Shown here: piece by piece, positions 8,728 to 17,265 of the stretch
How the letters are laid out: every line of letters starts with the position of its first letter
How positions within the stretch are numbered: position 1 is the first letter of the stretch
Source: Sphingopyxis sp.
GTDB taxonomy: Bacteria > Pseudomonadota > Alphaproteobacteria > Sphingomonadales > Sphingomonadaceae
Length of the DNA stretch: 64,000 bases
NCBI GenBank assembly: GCA_016793775.1
Contig: JAEULK010000026.1
Span: 1-64,000, forward strand
Reading direction: 5' to 3'
Translations under genes and position numbers: made by a program
The notes under the pieces: generated by a model
The model's input: the letters and a program-made list of their open reading frames with translations, nothing else
The model's database searches: none
Told to the model about the DNA's origin: nothing

Positions 8728-9738
8728 TCACAGCGCCGCGATCGCCGCCGCCAAGGGCGCCACCGCATCGGCATCCTGGTCCCAGCTCACCACCAGCCGT
8801 GCCGCGCCCTCGCCCCAGTCGTAGAAATCGAAGCCCTTGGCGCGCAGCTCGGCCGCGTCCTCGGCGCTGATCCGCACGAAAAGCTCATTCGCCTCGACCG
8901 GGTGCATCAGCCGCCCCGCACATGCCGCCGCCAGCGCCGCGGCGCCTGCATTGGCCGCGCGCGCATTGGCGAGCCACAGGTCTTCCCTCAGCATCGCGCG
9001 GATCTGCGCCGCGACGAAGCGCCCCTTGCTGAGCAGATGCCCGCCGCGCTTCTTCAGCTCGCGCACCCCCGCGCCGCCGCTGCCGCCAAAGAAGACCAGC
9101 GCCTCGGCCATCATCGCGCCGTTCTTGGTGAAACCGAACGACAAAGCATCGACCCCGGCGCGCCACGTCACGTCGGCGGGCGCGCAACCCAGGAAGGCGA
9201 CGGCATTGGCAAAGCGCGCGCCATCCATGTGCAGCTTCAGTCCCTTGCCCTTGGCGATCTCGCTGATCTCGCCCACTTCGTCGGGGCGCCAGGCGAGGCC
9301 ATATTCGGTCGCATTGGTGATGCTGATCGCCGCGGGCTGCACCTGGTGCACGTCGCTGCGGATGCTTGCGATCCGCGCCTTCAGCGCCTCGGCGTCGATC
9401 TTCGCGCCCGCGCCGGGCAAGGTCATCAGCTTGGCGCCGCCCGAATAAAAGGTCGGCGCGCCGCATTCGTCGACCTCGATATGCGCTTCCTCGTAACAGA
9501 GGATGCCCTGCCAGGGCCGCACGAAATGCGCGAGGATGATGCTGTTCGCCGCGGTTCCGGTCGGGATCCACACCACCTCGCACGCGGTTTCGAACAGGTC
9601 CGAAAAGGCGGCATCGAGCGACTGGCTCAGCGCATCGCCGTCATAGGCGGTGTCGACATGATTGGCGGCTGCCAGTGCTTCCATCACCAGCGGATGGACG
9701 GTCGCGGCATTATCGGAAAAGAAGCGGGTCGCGGTCAT
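8728..9738 (-). CDS. ltaE: low-specificity L-threonine aldolase (beta-eliminating lyase family)
   Basis: A 336-residue fold-type I PLP enzyme that cleaves L-threonine or allo-threonine to glycine and acetaldehyde. It begins MTATRFFSDNAATVHP; WIPTGTAANSI and ICYEEAHIEVDECGAPTF form part of the cofactor pocket, KLHMDGARFANA carries the PLP-binding Asp, and SFGFTKNGAMMAEA contains the Schiff-base lysine. Length and motifs agree with the proteobacterial subgroup. The ATG at 9738 was preferred over the longer frame to 9786. It precedes and is probably co-transcribed with the DMT exporter. Confidence 0.9.
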   Translation of the reverse strand: MTATRFFSDNAATVHPLVMEALAAANHVDTAYDGDALSQSLDAAFSDLFETACEVVWIPTGTAANSIILAHFVRPWQGILCYEEAHIEVDECGAPTFYSGGAKLMTLPGAGAKIDAEALKARIASIRSDVHQVQPAAISITNATEYGLAWRPDEVGEISEIAKGKGLKLHMDGARFANAVAFLGCAPADVTWRAGVDALSFGFTKNGAMMAEALVFFGGSGGAGVRELKKRGGHLLSKGRFVAAQIRAMLREDLWLANARAANAGAAALAAACAGRLMHPVEANELFVRISAEDAAELRAKGFDFYDWGEGAARLVVSWDQDADAVAPLAAAIAAL

Positions 9739-9782
9739 GCGCCGCGCCTTAGCGCAGCAGATCGTGCCGCGCCAGCATCGCC

Positions 9783-9968
9783 TCAATGCCGCCGATAGAC
9801 ATAGCGTTTATAGGTCCGCGACCAGCGCACCAGATAGCGCCCCGGCCAGATCCAGCGCGTCTTCATCCCCGTGCGATTGACGTTCAATGCGAAGCGCGGG
9901 ACCAGCACCAGACGCCATTCCCACTCGTCGCGTTCGGACTCGACGCCCGCCGCATTCCACTCGTCCAT
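9783..9968 (-). CDS. small basic Trp/Arg-rich hypothetical protein
   Basis: A 61-residue protein, MDEWNAAG then WEWRLVLVPRFALNVNRTGM and RWIWPGRYLVRWSRTYKRYV. The ATG has a good GGGGG ribosome site eight bases upstream, and coding character ends exactly between its neighbours. There is no recognised domain; the strongly basic, aromatic C-terminal half could bind nucleic acid or membranes, but that is speculation. The frame is open further upstream to 10106 without a convincing start. Confidence 0.55.
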   Translation of the reverse strand: MDEWNAAGVESERDEWEWRLVLVPRFALNVNRTGMKTRWIWPGRYLVRWSRTYKRYVYRRH

Positions 9969-10105
9969 ATCAGCTACCCCCTGCAGGACGGCAGCCTCAT
10001 CCCGGCGATTATCGTTCGCATCTACTGCGCCGCCATCGCTAACACGCCCCCGGCGATCTGCGCGCCGTCCTGCGGCGATACCTGCCCCGAACGGGGCAGG
10101 CCGCA

Positions 10106-11323
10106 TCAGCGGTCGCGTTTCGCCAGCAGTTTCAGGCGCAGCGCGTTCAATTTGATGAAGCCCGCAGCATCCTTCTGGTCATAGGCGCCGGCATCATCCT
10201 CGAAAGTGACATGGCGCTCGCTGTACAGGCTGTTCGGCGACTTGCGCCCGACGACGCTCGCATTGCCCTTGTAGAGCTTGAGGCGCACCGTGCCCGACAC
10301 CTTTTCCTGGCTATGGTCGATCGCCGCCTGCAGCATCTCGCGCTCGGGCGCAAACCAGAAACCGTTGTAGATGAGCTCGGCATATTTCGGCATCAGCTCG
10401 TCCTTCAGATGCGCCGCGCCGCGGTCGAGCGTGATGCTCTCGATGCCGCGATGCGCGCGCGCATAGATTTCGCCGCCCGGCGTCTCGTACATGCCGCGCG
10501 ATTTCATGCCGACGAAGCGGTTCTCGACCAGGTCAAGCCGCCCGATGCCATGCTTGCGGCCGAGCTCGTTGAGCGCCGCGAGCAAAGTGGCGGGCGACAT
10601 CGCCTCGCCGTTGAGCGCGACGCCGTCGCCGCGTTCGAAATCGACCGTGATATATTCGGGGGTGTCGGGCGCATCCTCGGGATTGACCGTGCGCGAATAG
10701 ACATAGTCCGGGGTCTCATCCCACGGATTCTCCAGAACCTTGCCCTCCGACGAGGTGTGGAGCAGGTTCGCGTCGGTCGAAAAGGGGCTTTCGCCGCGCT
10801 TGTCCCTGGGCACCGGAATCTGGTGCTTTTCGGCGAATTCGATCAGCGCGGTGCGGCTCGTCAAATCCCATTCGCGCCAGGGCGCGATCACCTTGATGTC
10901 GGGGTTGAGCGCATAGGCCGACAGCTCGAAACGCACTTGGTCGTTGCCCTTGCCCGTCGCGCCATGCGCGACGGCATCGGCACCGGTTTCCTTGGCGATC
11001 TCGACCAGCCGCTTCGAGATCAGCGGCCGCGCGATGCTGGTGCCGAGCAGATAGTCGCCCTCGTACCGCGCATTGGCGCGCATCATCGGAAAGACGAAGT
11101 CGCGCACGAATTCCTCTCGCACGTCGTCGATATAGATATGTTCGGGCTTCACGCCCATCAGCACCGCCTTGGCGCGCGCCGGCTCCAGCTCGTCACCCTG
11201 CCCCAGATCGGCGGTAAAGGTCACCACTTCGCAGCCATGGGTCACCTGCAACCATTTCAGGATGACGCTGGTGTCGAGCCCCCCCGAATAGGCGAGGACG
11301 ACGCGCTTGAAGGACTCGGACAT
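10106..11323 (-). CDS. argG: argininosuccinate synthase
   Basis: A 405-residue enzyme that joins citrulline and aspartate using ATP to form argininosuccinate in arginine biosynthesis. The N-terminal PP-loop [18 protein letters not shown] binds [19 protein letters not shown] and the block [18 protein letters not shown] are hallmark stretches. Length is normal. It stands alone, without argH or other arginine genes beside it, as is common in this group. Assignment is secure. Confidence 0.97.
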   Translation of the reverse strand: MSESFKRVVLAYSGGLDTSVILKWLQVTHGCEVVTFTADLGQGDELEPARAKAVLMGVKPEHIYIDDVREEFVRDFVFPMMRANARYEGDYLLGTSIARPLISKRLVEIAKETGADAVAHGATGKGNDQVRFELSAYALNPDIKVIAPWREWDLTSRTALIEFAEKHQIPVPRDKRGESPFSTDANLLHTSSEGKVLENPWDETPDYVYSRTVNPEDAPDTPEYITVDFERGDGVALNGEAMSPATLLAALNELGRKHGIGRLDLVENRFVGMKSRGMYETPGGEIYARAHRGIESITLDRGAAHLKDELMPKYAELIYNGFWFAPEREMLQAAIDHSQEKVSGTVRLKLYKGNASVVGRKSPNSLYSERHVTFEDDAGAYDQKDAAGFIKLNALRLKLLAKRDR

Positions 11324-11466
11324 GGGACAAAACTTTCGCGGAAAAAGACGGGGGCGCGCCTAACAGGCCCTTTCGCGCGGCGCAACGCCTTGGCGTGTTT
11401 CTACAAGTTTCGGCGCCCGACATGCGGCATATTCGCGCGCGGGGACGCATGGTGGGGCTATGTGTC

Positions 11467-12046
11467 ATGCGCATGATCTTGACGCTTGCCGCGCCGCTGC
11501 TCGCGTTCGCCACCGCCTCCTCGACGATGAGCGCCGGCGGCTCGATGCCCGACCCGACGGTCGAATATAATCAGAATGTCGATTGCCATAACGCCTATGA
11601 CCGGCTGGTCAGCGAGCTGAACGCCGGCACGACCCCGGCGCCGGCGGCGGTCGAATGGGCCAAAAGCTATGAAGCGGGCGCCAACGCCGGCACCCCCTGC
11701 CCCGCGCCGCTGCCCGAAATGACCGCGCGCGGCGCAACTGGTATATCCGCACGACCGAAGGCCGCGACGCCGCGATCGCCTATGCCCGGAAACAGAAGGG
11801 CCCGGCCGCGCTCAGCGAGATCGGCCACGCCTGGATCAACGACACCGTCGCGGGCGGCACCCCGCAGGAGGGTCTGGCGCTGATCCAGCAGGCCGCCCAC
11901 CTCGGCGACCCCGTCGCGCTCTATTCGGTCGGCACCCTCTATGGCGCCGGCATCATCGGCGGCAAGAAGGATCCCGAAAAGGCCCTCGCGCTGCTCAACC
12001 AGTCGGCGGCGGCGACAAGGATTATTGGAACGACTGCGACGGGTAG
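11467..12046 (+). pseudogene. secreted Sel1-repeat-type protein, disrupted by two frameshifts
   Basis: The gene starts MRMILTLAAPLLAFATASS, a signal peptide, and continues to CPAPLPEMTARG near 11730. From 11733 the coding sense moves to another frame: RNWYIRTTEGRDAAIAYARK, then AALSEIGHAW and a Sel1-like repeat ALIQQAAHLGDPVALYSVG. Near 12010 it shifts again to end as DKDYWNDCDG with a TAG at 12044-12046. Each segment has normal codon use, so this is one gene broken at two places, either by mutation or by sequencing error. Sel1-type repeats usually mediate protein contacts. A terminator-like palindrome follows. Confidence 0.7.
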
Positions 12047-12052
12047 AGTTCC

Positions 12053-12077
12053 GATCCTCCCCGGTACGGGGAGGATC
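12053..12077. terminator. bidirectional hairpin between convergent genes (GATCCTCCCC family)
   Basis: GATCCTCCCCG and CGGGGAGGATC form an 11-bp perfect stem with a GTA loop. It lies between the end of the Sel1-type pseudogene and the end of the convergent DUF1579-like gene. The same GATCCTCCCC terminus bounds the long inverted repeat at 40780-40969. Confidence 0.75.
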
Positions 12078-12078
12078 A

Positions 12079-12579
12079 TCACTCAACCCGCGTCCAATCC
12101 ATGAACCACCCATCGTCCCATGTCTTGCCCCCATCGCGCGACACGCCCTGGAACCAGCGGCAGCTCGTCGCCGTAATCCGGTCCCACACCCCGCGATAAA
12201 GCTCGGACCCCTTCTCGCCCTCGCCTTCGGACAGGAAGGTGCCGACGCCATCCTCGAACACCCCGAGCTGGCCCGGCACGCCGACGACGCCCGATTTGGC
12301 GTTGACCCAATGGTCCGACCAGATCTTCTTCTCGACGTCGAGCAGCCGCAGCCCCATGCCCGAAAAGCCGCGCGCCGGGATGCGCAGCTCCTCGACGCTG
12401 GCGATGCCGCCGAGGATGCCGACCACCGTCGCCTCGCCCGGAAATTCGATCCACTTCTCGCCTTCGCGGAACCTGTTGTGAATGCGCCATTCGCCGGTCA
12501 GGAAATCGAAATCGCCGGCCTTGCCGACCGGATTGGGGTCGATCGCGGCGGCGGCGATGCTGGCAATCAGGCTGGTCAT
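12079..12579 (-). CDS. DUF1579-like hypothetical protein
   Basis: A 166-residue protein beginning MTSLIASIAAAAIDPNP, with FDFLTGEWRIHNRFREG and a series of beta strands ending in WDDGWFMDWTRVE. The layout (FDFLxGxW, then alternating strands) resembles DUF1579 lipocalin-like proteins. The frame is open upstream to 12744, but that part is palindromic repeat sequence translated by chance, so the ATG at 12579 is preferred. It is divergent from a WYL-type regulator, which may control it. Confidence 0.78.
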   Translation of the reverse strand: MTSLIASIAAAAIDPNPVGKAGDFDFLTGEWRIHNRFREGEKWIEFPGEATVVGILGGIASVEELRIPARGFSGMGLRLLDVEKKIWSDHWVNAKSGVVGVPGQLGVFEDGVGTFLSEGEGEKGSELYRGVWDRITATSCRWFQGVSRDGGKTWDDGWFMDWTRVE

Positions 12580-12622
12580 GGCGGCTCCTGCGCTCAGGGC
12601 TAGAATATGGCGACGGCAAAGC

Positions 12623-12711
12623 GTCGCCCCCGCAGAGGCGGGGGCCGTTGGAGGTAGCAAGCCTCCCGCGATGTGTAGGCCGCCAGCGGCCCCCGCCTTC
12701 GCGGGGGCGAC
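12623..12711. repeat. GTCGCCCCCGC palindromic element (copy 1)
   Basis: Two 25-base arms, GTCGCCCCCGCAGAGGCGGG (12623 on) and its near reverse complement ending at 12711, differ at two positions. Each arm is itself a hairpin, and about 39 bases separate them. A second copy of the same architecture is at 33531-33618. Here the element sits in the space between divergent genes rather than at a convergent gene end. Confidence 0.85.
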
Positions 12712-12804
12712 GATGTAATCGGACATGATGAACCCTCCTCTCATCGACGCCTACGCCCTCTATCCTGACATTTTCTGTCAGTTATTTTCTGCTAAGGCGA
12801 AAAA

Positions 12805-13779
12805 ATGCGCGCGAGCCGTCTCCTCTCGATCCTGATCCTGCTCCAGCTGCGCCAGCGGCTGACCGCCGCCGATCTCGCGGCCGAGTTCGAGGTGTCGATG
12901 CGCACCGTCTATCGCGACATCGACGCGCTCAGCGCCGCCGGCATCCCGGTCTATGGCGATCGCGGCCCCGGCGGCGGCTTCCAATTGCTCGACGGGTACC
13001 GCACCCGACTCACCGGCCTTGATCCGCAGGAGGCGCAGGCGATGCTGCTCGTCGGCCTGCCCGAACAGGCCGCCGCGCTCGGCCTCGGCGGTCCCGCCAA
13101 GCGCGCGCGCGGAAAATTGCTCGCGGCCCTGCCCCAAAGCGGCAGCGCCGAGGCCGACCGTATCGCGCGCGCCTTCCACATCGACACGCTCGACTGGTAC
13201 CGCGCCGCGCGACCCGCGCCCTTGCTCACCGCCGCCGCGCGCGCGGTGATCGACCGGCGCCGCATCGCGATCCGCTACACCAGCTGGCGCGGCACACGCG
13301 ACTGGACGCTCGACCCGCTCGGCATCGTGCTCAAGGCGGGCAATCATTATCTCGTCGCCGCGCGTGACGACCGCGTGCTGACCTTCACCGTCGCCGCCAT
13401 GCGGACGCTCACCATCCTCGACGAACAAGCGGCACGCCCAGCCGATTTCGACCTCGCCGCCTGGTGGGCGACCTCGACCCGCGATTTCGAAACGCGCCTC
13501 CGCCCCGACCGCGCGATCCTGCGCGCCTCCCCGATCGGCCTCGAACGCCTGCGCCTGCTCGGCGCCTGGGCGGCCGATGCCGTCGCGGTCGCCGAGCCGC
13601 CCGATGCCACCGGCCATCGCCGCCTGACGCTCCCGATCGAGGGCGTTGATGCTGCCGCCCCGATGCTGCTCGGAATCGGGCCCGAGATCGACATCCTCGA
13701 CCCGCCCGGCCTCCGCGCCGCCGTCGCCAACCTCGCCCGCGCCGTCGCCGACAGGCTGGCCGTTGCGGATCCCCGCTAA
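12805..13779 (+). CDS. YafY-type HTH/WYL-domain transcriptional regulator
   Basis: A 324-residue regulator. The N-terminal winged helix-turn-helix includes RQRLTAADLAAEFEVSMRTV and YRDIDALSAAGIPVYGDRGP (about residues 15-55). A central WYL-type domain contains LGIVLKAGNHYLVAARD, where the usual Trp-Tyr-Leu is His-Tyr-Leu. WYL regulators respond to small ligands or nucleic acids and often repress a divergent gene, here probably the DUF1579-like gene. Length and order of domains are typical. Confidence 0.9.
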   Translation: MRASRLLSILILLQLRQRLTAADLAAEFEVSMRTVYRDIDALSAAGIPVYGDRGPGGGFQLLDGYRTRLTGLDPQEAQAMLLVGLPEQAAALGLGGPAKRARGKLLAALPQSGSAEADRIARAFHIDTLDWYRAARPAPLLTAAARAVIDRRRIAIRYTSWRGTRDWTLDPLGIVLKAGNHYLVAARDDRVLTFTVAAMRTLTILDEQAARPADFDLAAWWATSTRDFETRLRPDRAILRASPIGLERLRLLGAWAADAVAVAEPPDATGHRRLTLPIEGVDAAAPMLLGIGPEIDILDPPGLRAAVANLARAVADRLAVADPR

Positions 13780-13825
13780 CCCATTATCATTGGTGTTCGT
13801 CCACCTGTCCGGCGAGGGGAGATTT

Positions 13826-15166
13826 ATGGACATCGCGACGCCGCCGAAGAAGACGCTCTGGTCGCGCGCCCGCGCGATCGCCGAGCAGGCGCCGCCGACG
13901 CGCAACCGCTATGTCGATTTCCTGCGCGCCTTTTCGATCCTCGCGGTGGTCGTCGGCCACTGGCTGGTCGCCGCGCCCTATATGAAGGACGGCGCGGTCG
14001 AGGGCGGGCACCTGCTCGGCATATTGCCGTGGACGCAGTGGCTGACCTGGGGTTTCCAGGTGATGCCGCTCTTCTTCCTCGTCGGCGGTTTCTCGAACGG
14101 GCTGTCGTGGGCGGCAACGCAGCGAAACGGCGGGCGCTTCACCACCTGGTTCGCGGCGCGCGTCCGGCGGCTGATCAACCCCGTGCTGCCCTTGCTGCTG
14201 ATCTGGGCGCTCGTCACCCTGTTCGGGACCCAGGCCGGGATCGACCGCGCGGTCGTCAAGATGGCGGCGCAGCTTGCGCTCGTCCCCGTCTGGTTCCTCG
14301 CCGTCTATCTGATCGTCACCGCGCTGACCCCGTGGAGCCATGCGGCGTGGAAACGTTTTGGCCTCGCCTCTTTCGCCGTCCTCGTGATCGCGGCTATCGC
14401 GGTCGATGGCGCGACGCTGCAATTTGGCATCCCTTATGTCAATTTCCTGAACTTCGTCTTTGTCTGGGTCGCGATCCACCAGCTCGGTTACGCCTGGCAC
14501 GACGGGCGCCTCGCCGCACCGCTGCTCTGGGCCGCAGCCGGCCTCGCCGCGCTCGCCCTGCTCGTCGGTTTCGGCCCCTATCCCGTCGCGATGATCGGCG
14601 TCCCCGGTTCGGATCTCAGCAACTCGATGCCCCCGACGCTCGCCCTGCTCGCGCTCGGCATCGCGCAGACGGGGCTCGCGCTCGCGCTCGAACAGCCCGC
14701 GCGCCGGATGCTCGATGGACTCACCGCGTGGACGACCGTGGTGCTCATCAACGGCATGATCATGACCGTCTATCTCTGGCACCTTACCGCCTTCGTGCTG
14801 GTGATGATCGCCGCGTGGCTGCTTGGCGGCATCGGCCTGCATGTCCAGCCGGGCAGCACCGCATGGTGGCTCGCGCGCCCGATCTGGTTCGGTCTCTACA
14901 TCGCCCTGCTCTTCCCCTTCATCCTGCTCTTCGCGCGCCACGAAAGCGGCGGCAAGGCGGCCGAGGGCGACGTCACCCACGCGCGGCTGATCCTCGGCGT
15001 GCTGATGATCTGCACCGGCCTCGCGATGACCGCGGCGATCAGCATCGCGAGCCCCTTGGGCGTCACCGGCGTCCGCCTGTGGGTCGTCGCCCTGCCCTTC
15101 CTCGGCGCCGCGCTGGTCGGTTTCGGCCCCGCCGCGCGCCTGCTGATGCGCCGCGCCGAAACCTAG
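13826..15166 (+). CDS. acyltransferase-3 family membrane protein
   Basis: A 446-residue integral membrane protein with about ten hydrophobic segments. The N-terminal block RYVDFLRAFSILAVVVGHW contains the conserved Arg and catalytic His of acyltransferase family 3, and MPLFFLVGGFSNG follows as in other members. Such enzymes O-acylate surface polysaccharides, lipids or antibiotics. The ATG at 13826 has a GAGGGGAG ribosome site; the longer frame from 13646 overlaps the regulator gene. A DUF1801 gene follows 10 bases later, probably in the same transcript. Confidence 0.9.
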   Translation: MDIATPPKKTLWSRARAIAEQAPPTRNRYVDFLRAFSILAVVVGHWLVAAPYMKDGAVEGGHLLGILPWTQWLTWGFQVMPLFFLVGGFSNGLSWAATQRNGGRFTTWFAARVRRLINPVLPLLLIWALVTLFGTQAGIDRAVVKMAAQLALVPVWFLAVYLIVTALTPWSHAAWKRFGLASFAVLVIAAIAVDGATLQFGIPYVNFLNFVFVWVAIHQLGYAWHDGRLAAPLLWAAAGLAALALLVGFGPYPVAMIGVPGSDLSNSMPPTLALLALGIAQTGLALALEQPARRMLDGLTAWTTVVLINGMIMTVYLWHLTAFVLVMIAAWLLGGIGLHVQPGSTAWWLARPIWFGLYIALLFPFILLFARHESGGKAAEGDVTHARLILGVLMICTGLAMTAAISIASPLGVTGVRLWVVALPFLGAALVGFGPAARLLMRRAET

Positions 15167-15176
15167 GAGACGCGAG

Positions 15177-15614
15177 ATGGCCAAGACCGAGATCAAGACC
15201 AAGGCGACCGAGATGACGGTCGCCGACTATATCGCCTCGCTCCCCGAGGCGCGCCGCCGCGAGGAGGCGCCGGTGATCGACGCGATCCACCGCCGCGTCA
15301 CCGGGCTGGAGCCCAAGATGTGGGGGCCGTCGATCATCGGTTACGGCAGCTATGACTATCGCTACGACAGCGGCCATTCGGGCACGATGGCGCGCGCCGG
15401 TTTCAGCCCGCGCAAGGCGGCGATCACCCTCTATCTGATGGAGGATTATGGCGACCGGCAGGGCGAGGCCGACGCGCTGTTCGCGGCGCTCGGCAAGCAC
15501 AAGACCAGCAAGGTCTGCCTTTACATCAACAAGCTGGGCGACGTCGATCTGGCGGTGCTCGAACAGCTCGTCGCGCTGACCTGGGATCAGATGAACGCAA
15601 AATATCCCGTCTAA
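15177..15614 (+). CDS. DUF1801 domain protein
   Basis: A 145-residue cytosolic protein with the DUF1801 pattern: VADYIASLPEARRREEAPV, then MWGPSIIGYGSYDYRYDSG, FSPRKAAITLYLM and KTSKVCLYINKLGDVDLAVL. The family has a YdhG-like fold; its biochemical function is not established. It follows the acyltransferase by 10 bases, and its stop codon overlaps the stop of the convergent molybdopterin oxidoreductase gene by four bases. Confidence 0.9.
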   Translation: MAKTEIKTKATEMTVADYIASLPEARRREEAPVIDAIHRRVTGLEPKMWGPSIIGYGSYDYRYDSGHSGTMARAGFSPRKAAITLYLMEDYGDRQGEADALFAALGKHKTSKVCLYINKLGDVDLAVLEQLVALTWDQMNAKYPV

Positions 15615-16381
15615 ATCCCCGCATACCATTCATAATCGATGCGGTCCTCCCAATAGCCGCCCTTGCCCGCGCCGATCGCGTCGAGGCTCGCGACCGCCTC
15701 GATCCCCGTCAGATATTTGGCGTGCTTGTAGCCCAGCTGCCGCTCGATCCTGAGCCGCAGCGGCGCGCCATTGGCGATCGGCAGCGCCTCGCGGTTGAGC
15801 GCCCACGCCAAAATCGTCTGCGGATGCAGCGCGTCGACCAGGTCGCAGCTTTCATAATAGTCGGCATCGCCGATCCGGTCGGCGCAGCGGAACACGATAT
15901 AGCGCGCGCGGTCCTTCAGCCCCGCCGCCGCGAGCACGCGCGACAATGGCACGCCGGTCCATTCGCCGATCGCGCTCCACCCCTCGACGCAGTCGTGGCG
16001 CGTGATCTGGGTCCGCTGCGGCATCGCGCGGATATCGGCCATCGACAGCGCCAGCGGCTTGGCCACCAGCCCCGTCACCTTGACCCGCCAGTCGGCGAAC
16101 CCGCTTGCGGCGTGGCCGGCATAGGCCGCGCCCGGCGGCAACTTCGTCCCGTTCGATCGGAATATCGGCGACAGGTCGGCGCGGCCGAATTCGCGCGCCA
16201 GCGCATCGCGGTCGGTCAGCGCGCGCTGGCTGGCGCGGTTCATCTCCTCGCCCATCGACAATATCTTGCGCGTCACCGGCGCGTCGTTGATCGCGTCGCA
16301 GCCCGACAGCAAAGGCAGCGCCGCGACGAGTCCGCCCGCGCCCGCGATCAGCCGTCGCCGCGGCAGAATGATATCGCTCAT
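15611..16381 (-). CDS. sulfite-oxidase-family molybdopterin oxidoreductase
   Basis: A 256-residue protein. The amino terminus PRRRLIAGAGGLVAALPLLS has a Tat-like twin Arg and ends in an LLSGC lipobox, so it may be exported folded and lipid-anchored. The molybdenum-binding core includes TRHDCVEGWSAIGEW, whose Cys is the expected Mo ligand, and RLRIERQLGYKHAKYL. The start overlaps the stop of the upstream cytochrome b gene (ATGA). Together they resemble a YedY/YedZ-like periplasmic reductase with a membrane electron donor, but the physiological substrate cannot be read from sequence. Confidence 0.88.
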   Translation of the reverse strand: MSDIILPRRRLIAGAGGLVAALPLLSGCDAINDAPVTRKILSMGEEMNRASQRALTDRDALAREFGRADLSPIFRSNGTKLPPGAAYAGHAASGFADWRVKVTGLVAKPLALSMADIRAMPQRTQITRHDCVEGWSAIGEWTGVPLSRVLAAAGLKDRARYIVFRCADRIGDADYYESCDLVDALHPQTILAWALNREALPIANGAPLRLRIERQLGYKHAKYLTGIEAVASLDAIGAGKGGYWEDRIDYEWYAGI

Positions 16382-17235
16382 TCGCCCTTCTCCGGCGACA
16401 GGCGGAACCAGCCGGTGACCATCGAGCGGATCTCGTTCACCGGCCCCGCGAGCAGCACCATCGCGATGTGGACGAAGAAAAAGGCGACGAGCAGCCACGC
16501 CGCGATGAAATGGATCGAGCGCGCCGACTGACGCCCGCCGAAGACATCGAGCAGCCACGGCCAGGCCGCGCCCATGCCCGGCGACATCGTCAGCCCGGTG
16601 AAGATCATCAGCGGCAGCAGGACGAAGATCACCCCGATATAGCTCAGCTTCTGCAGGATATTGTAGCGCGCCGCCGCCTCGCCCTTCGGAAAACGCAGCC
16701 GCGCATGATCCTTGATGTCGTGCCAGATATGCCGCGGCGACCATTCGGCCCGCCGCACATGCAGGTCGCGGCGCAAATGCCCGCCGACCGCGGTCCAGAG
16801 CATATAGAGCGTCAGCCCGACCGCGAGGATCCAGGCAAAGAACAGGTGCCAGCGCCGCCCGTCGGCCAGGCTGTAGCTGGTCGGAATCGTCGCCCAGCCC
16901 GGAAAGGCCCAGGTCTGCTCCACACCCTCGCCATCGGTCCAGCGCCCGAGCACGCCCGTCGTCTCGATCCGCGTCTCGCCGATCCGCACGAAGCCGGTGG
17001 TCGGGGTCGCGCCGACCGCGAACCAGGCATGGTCGGGGTTGGCGCCATATTGCCCCCAATAGAGGCGCGGGTGCGCGTTGAAGATCATCAGCCCGCTCAT
17101 CAGCAGGACCAGCAGCGTGGCCGCATTGACCCAATGCCAGATCCGCGTCGGCAGCCGGTGGCGATAGACGCGCACCGGCACCGACGTTGGCGGGGCCGCG
17201 TCGGGGAGAGCGACGGGAGGTTCAGGCTCGACCAT
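16378..17235 (-). CDS. cytochrome b561-type membrane subunit
   Basis: A 285-residue di-heme cytochrome b with about four to five membrane helices. HRLPTRIWHWVNAATLLVLL supplies heme-ligand His residues in the first helix, RWHLFFAWILAVGLTLYMLW lies in the second, and HFIAAWLLVAFFFVHIAMVL in the last. It belongs to the family that passes quinol electrons to periplasmic or outer-facing partners. The gene directly precedes and overlaps the molybdopterin subunit, which is the likely electron acceptor. A Pro-rich cytosolic extension of about 20 residues precedes the first helix. Confidence 0.9.
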   Translation of the reverse strand: MVEPEPPVALPDAAPPTSVPVRVYRHRLPTRIWHWVNAATLLVLLMSGLMIFNAHPRLYWGQYGANPDHAWFAVGATPTTGFVRIGETRIETTGVLGRWTDGEGVEQTWAFPGWATIPTSYSLADGRRWHLFFAWILAVGLTLYMLWTAVGGHLRRDLHVRRAEWSPRHIWHDIKDHARLRFPKGEAAARYNILQKLSYIGVIFVLLPLMIFTGLTMSPGMGAAWPWLLDVFGGRQSARSIHFIAAWLLVAFFFVHIAMVLLAGPVNEIRSMVTGWFRLSPEKGE

Positions 17236-17265
17236 ATCTCCCTTTCGCGCCTTTCCGGAATTTGG

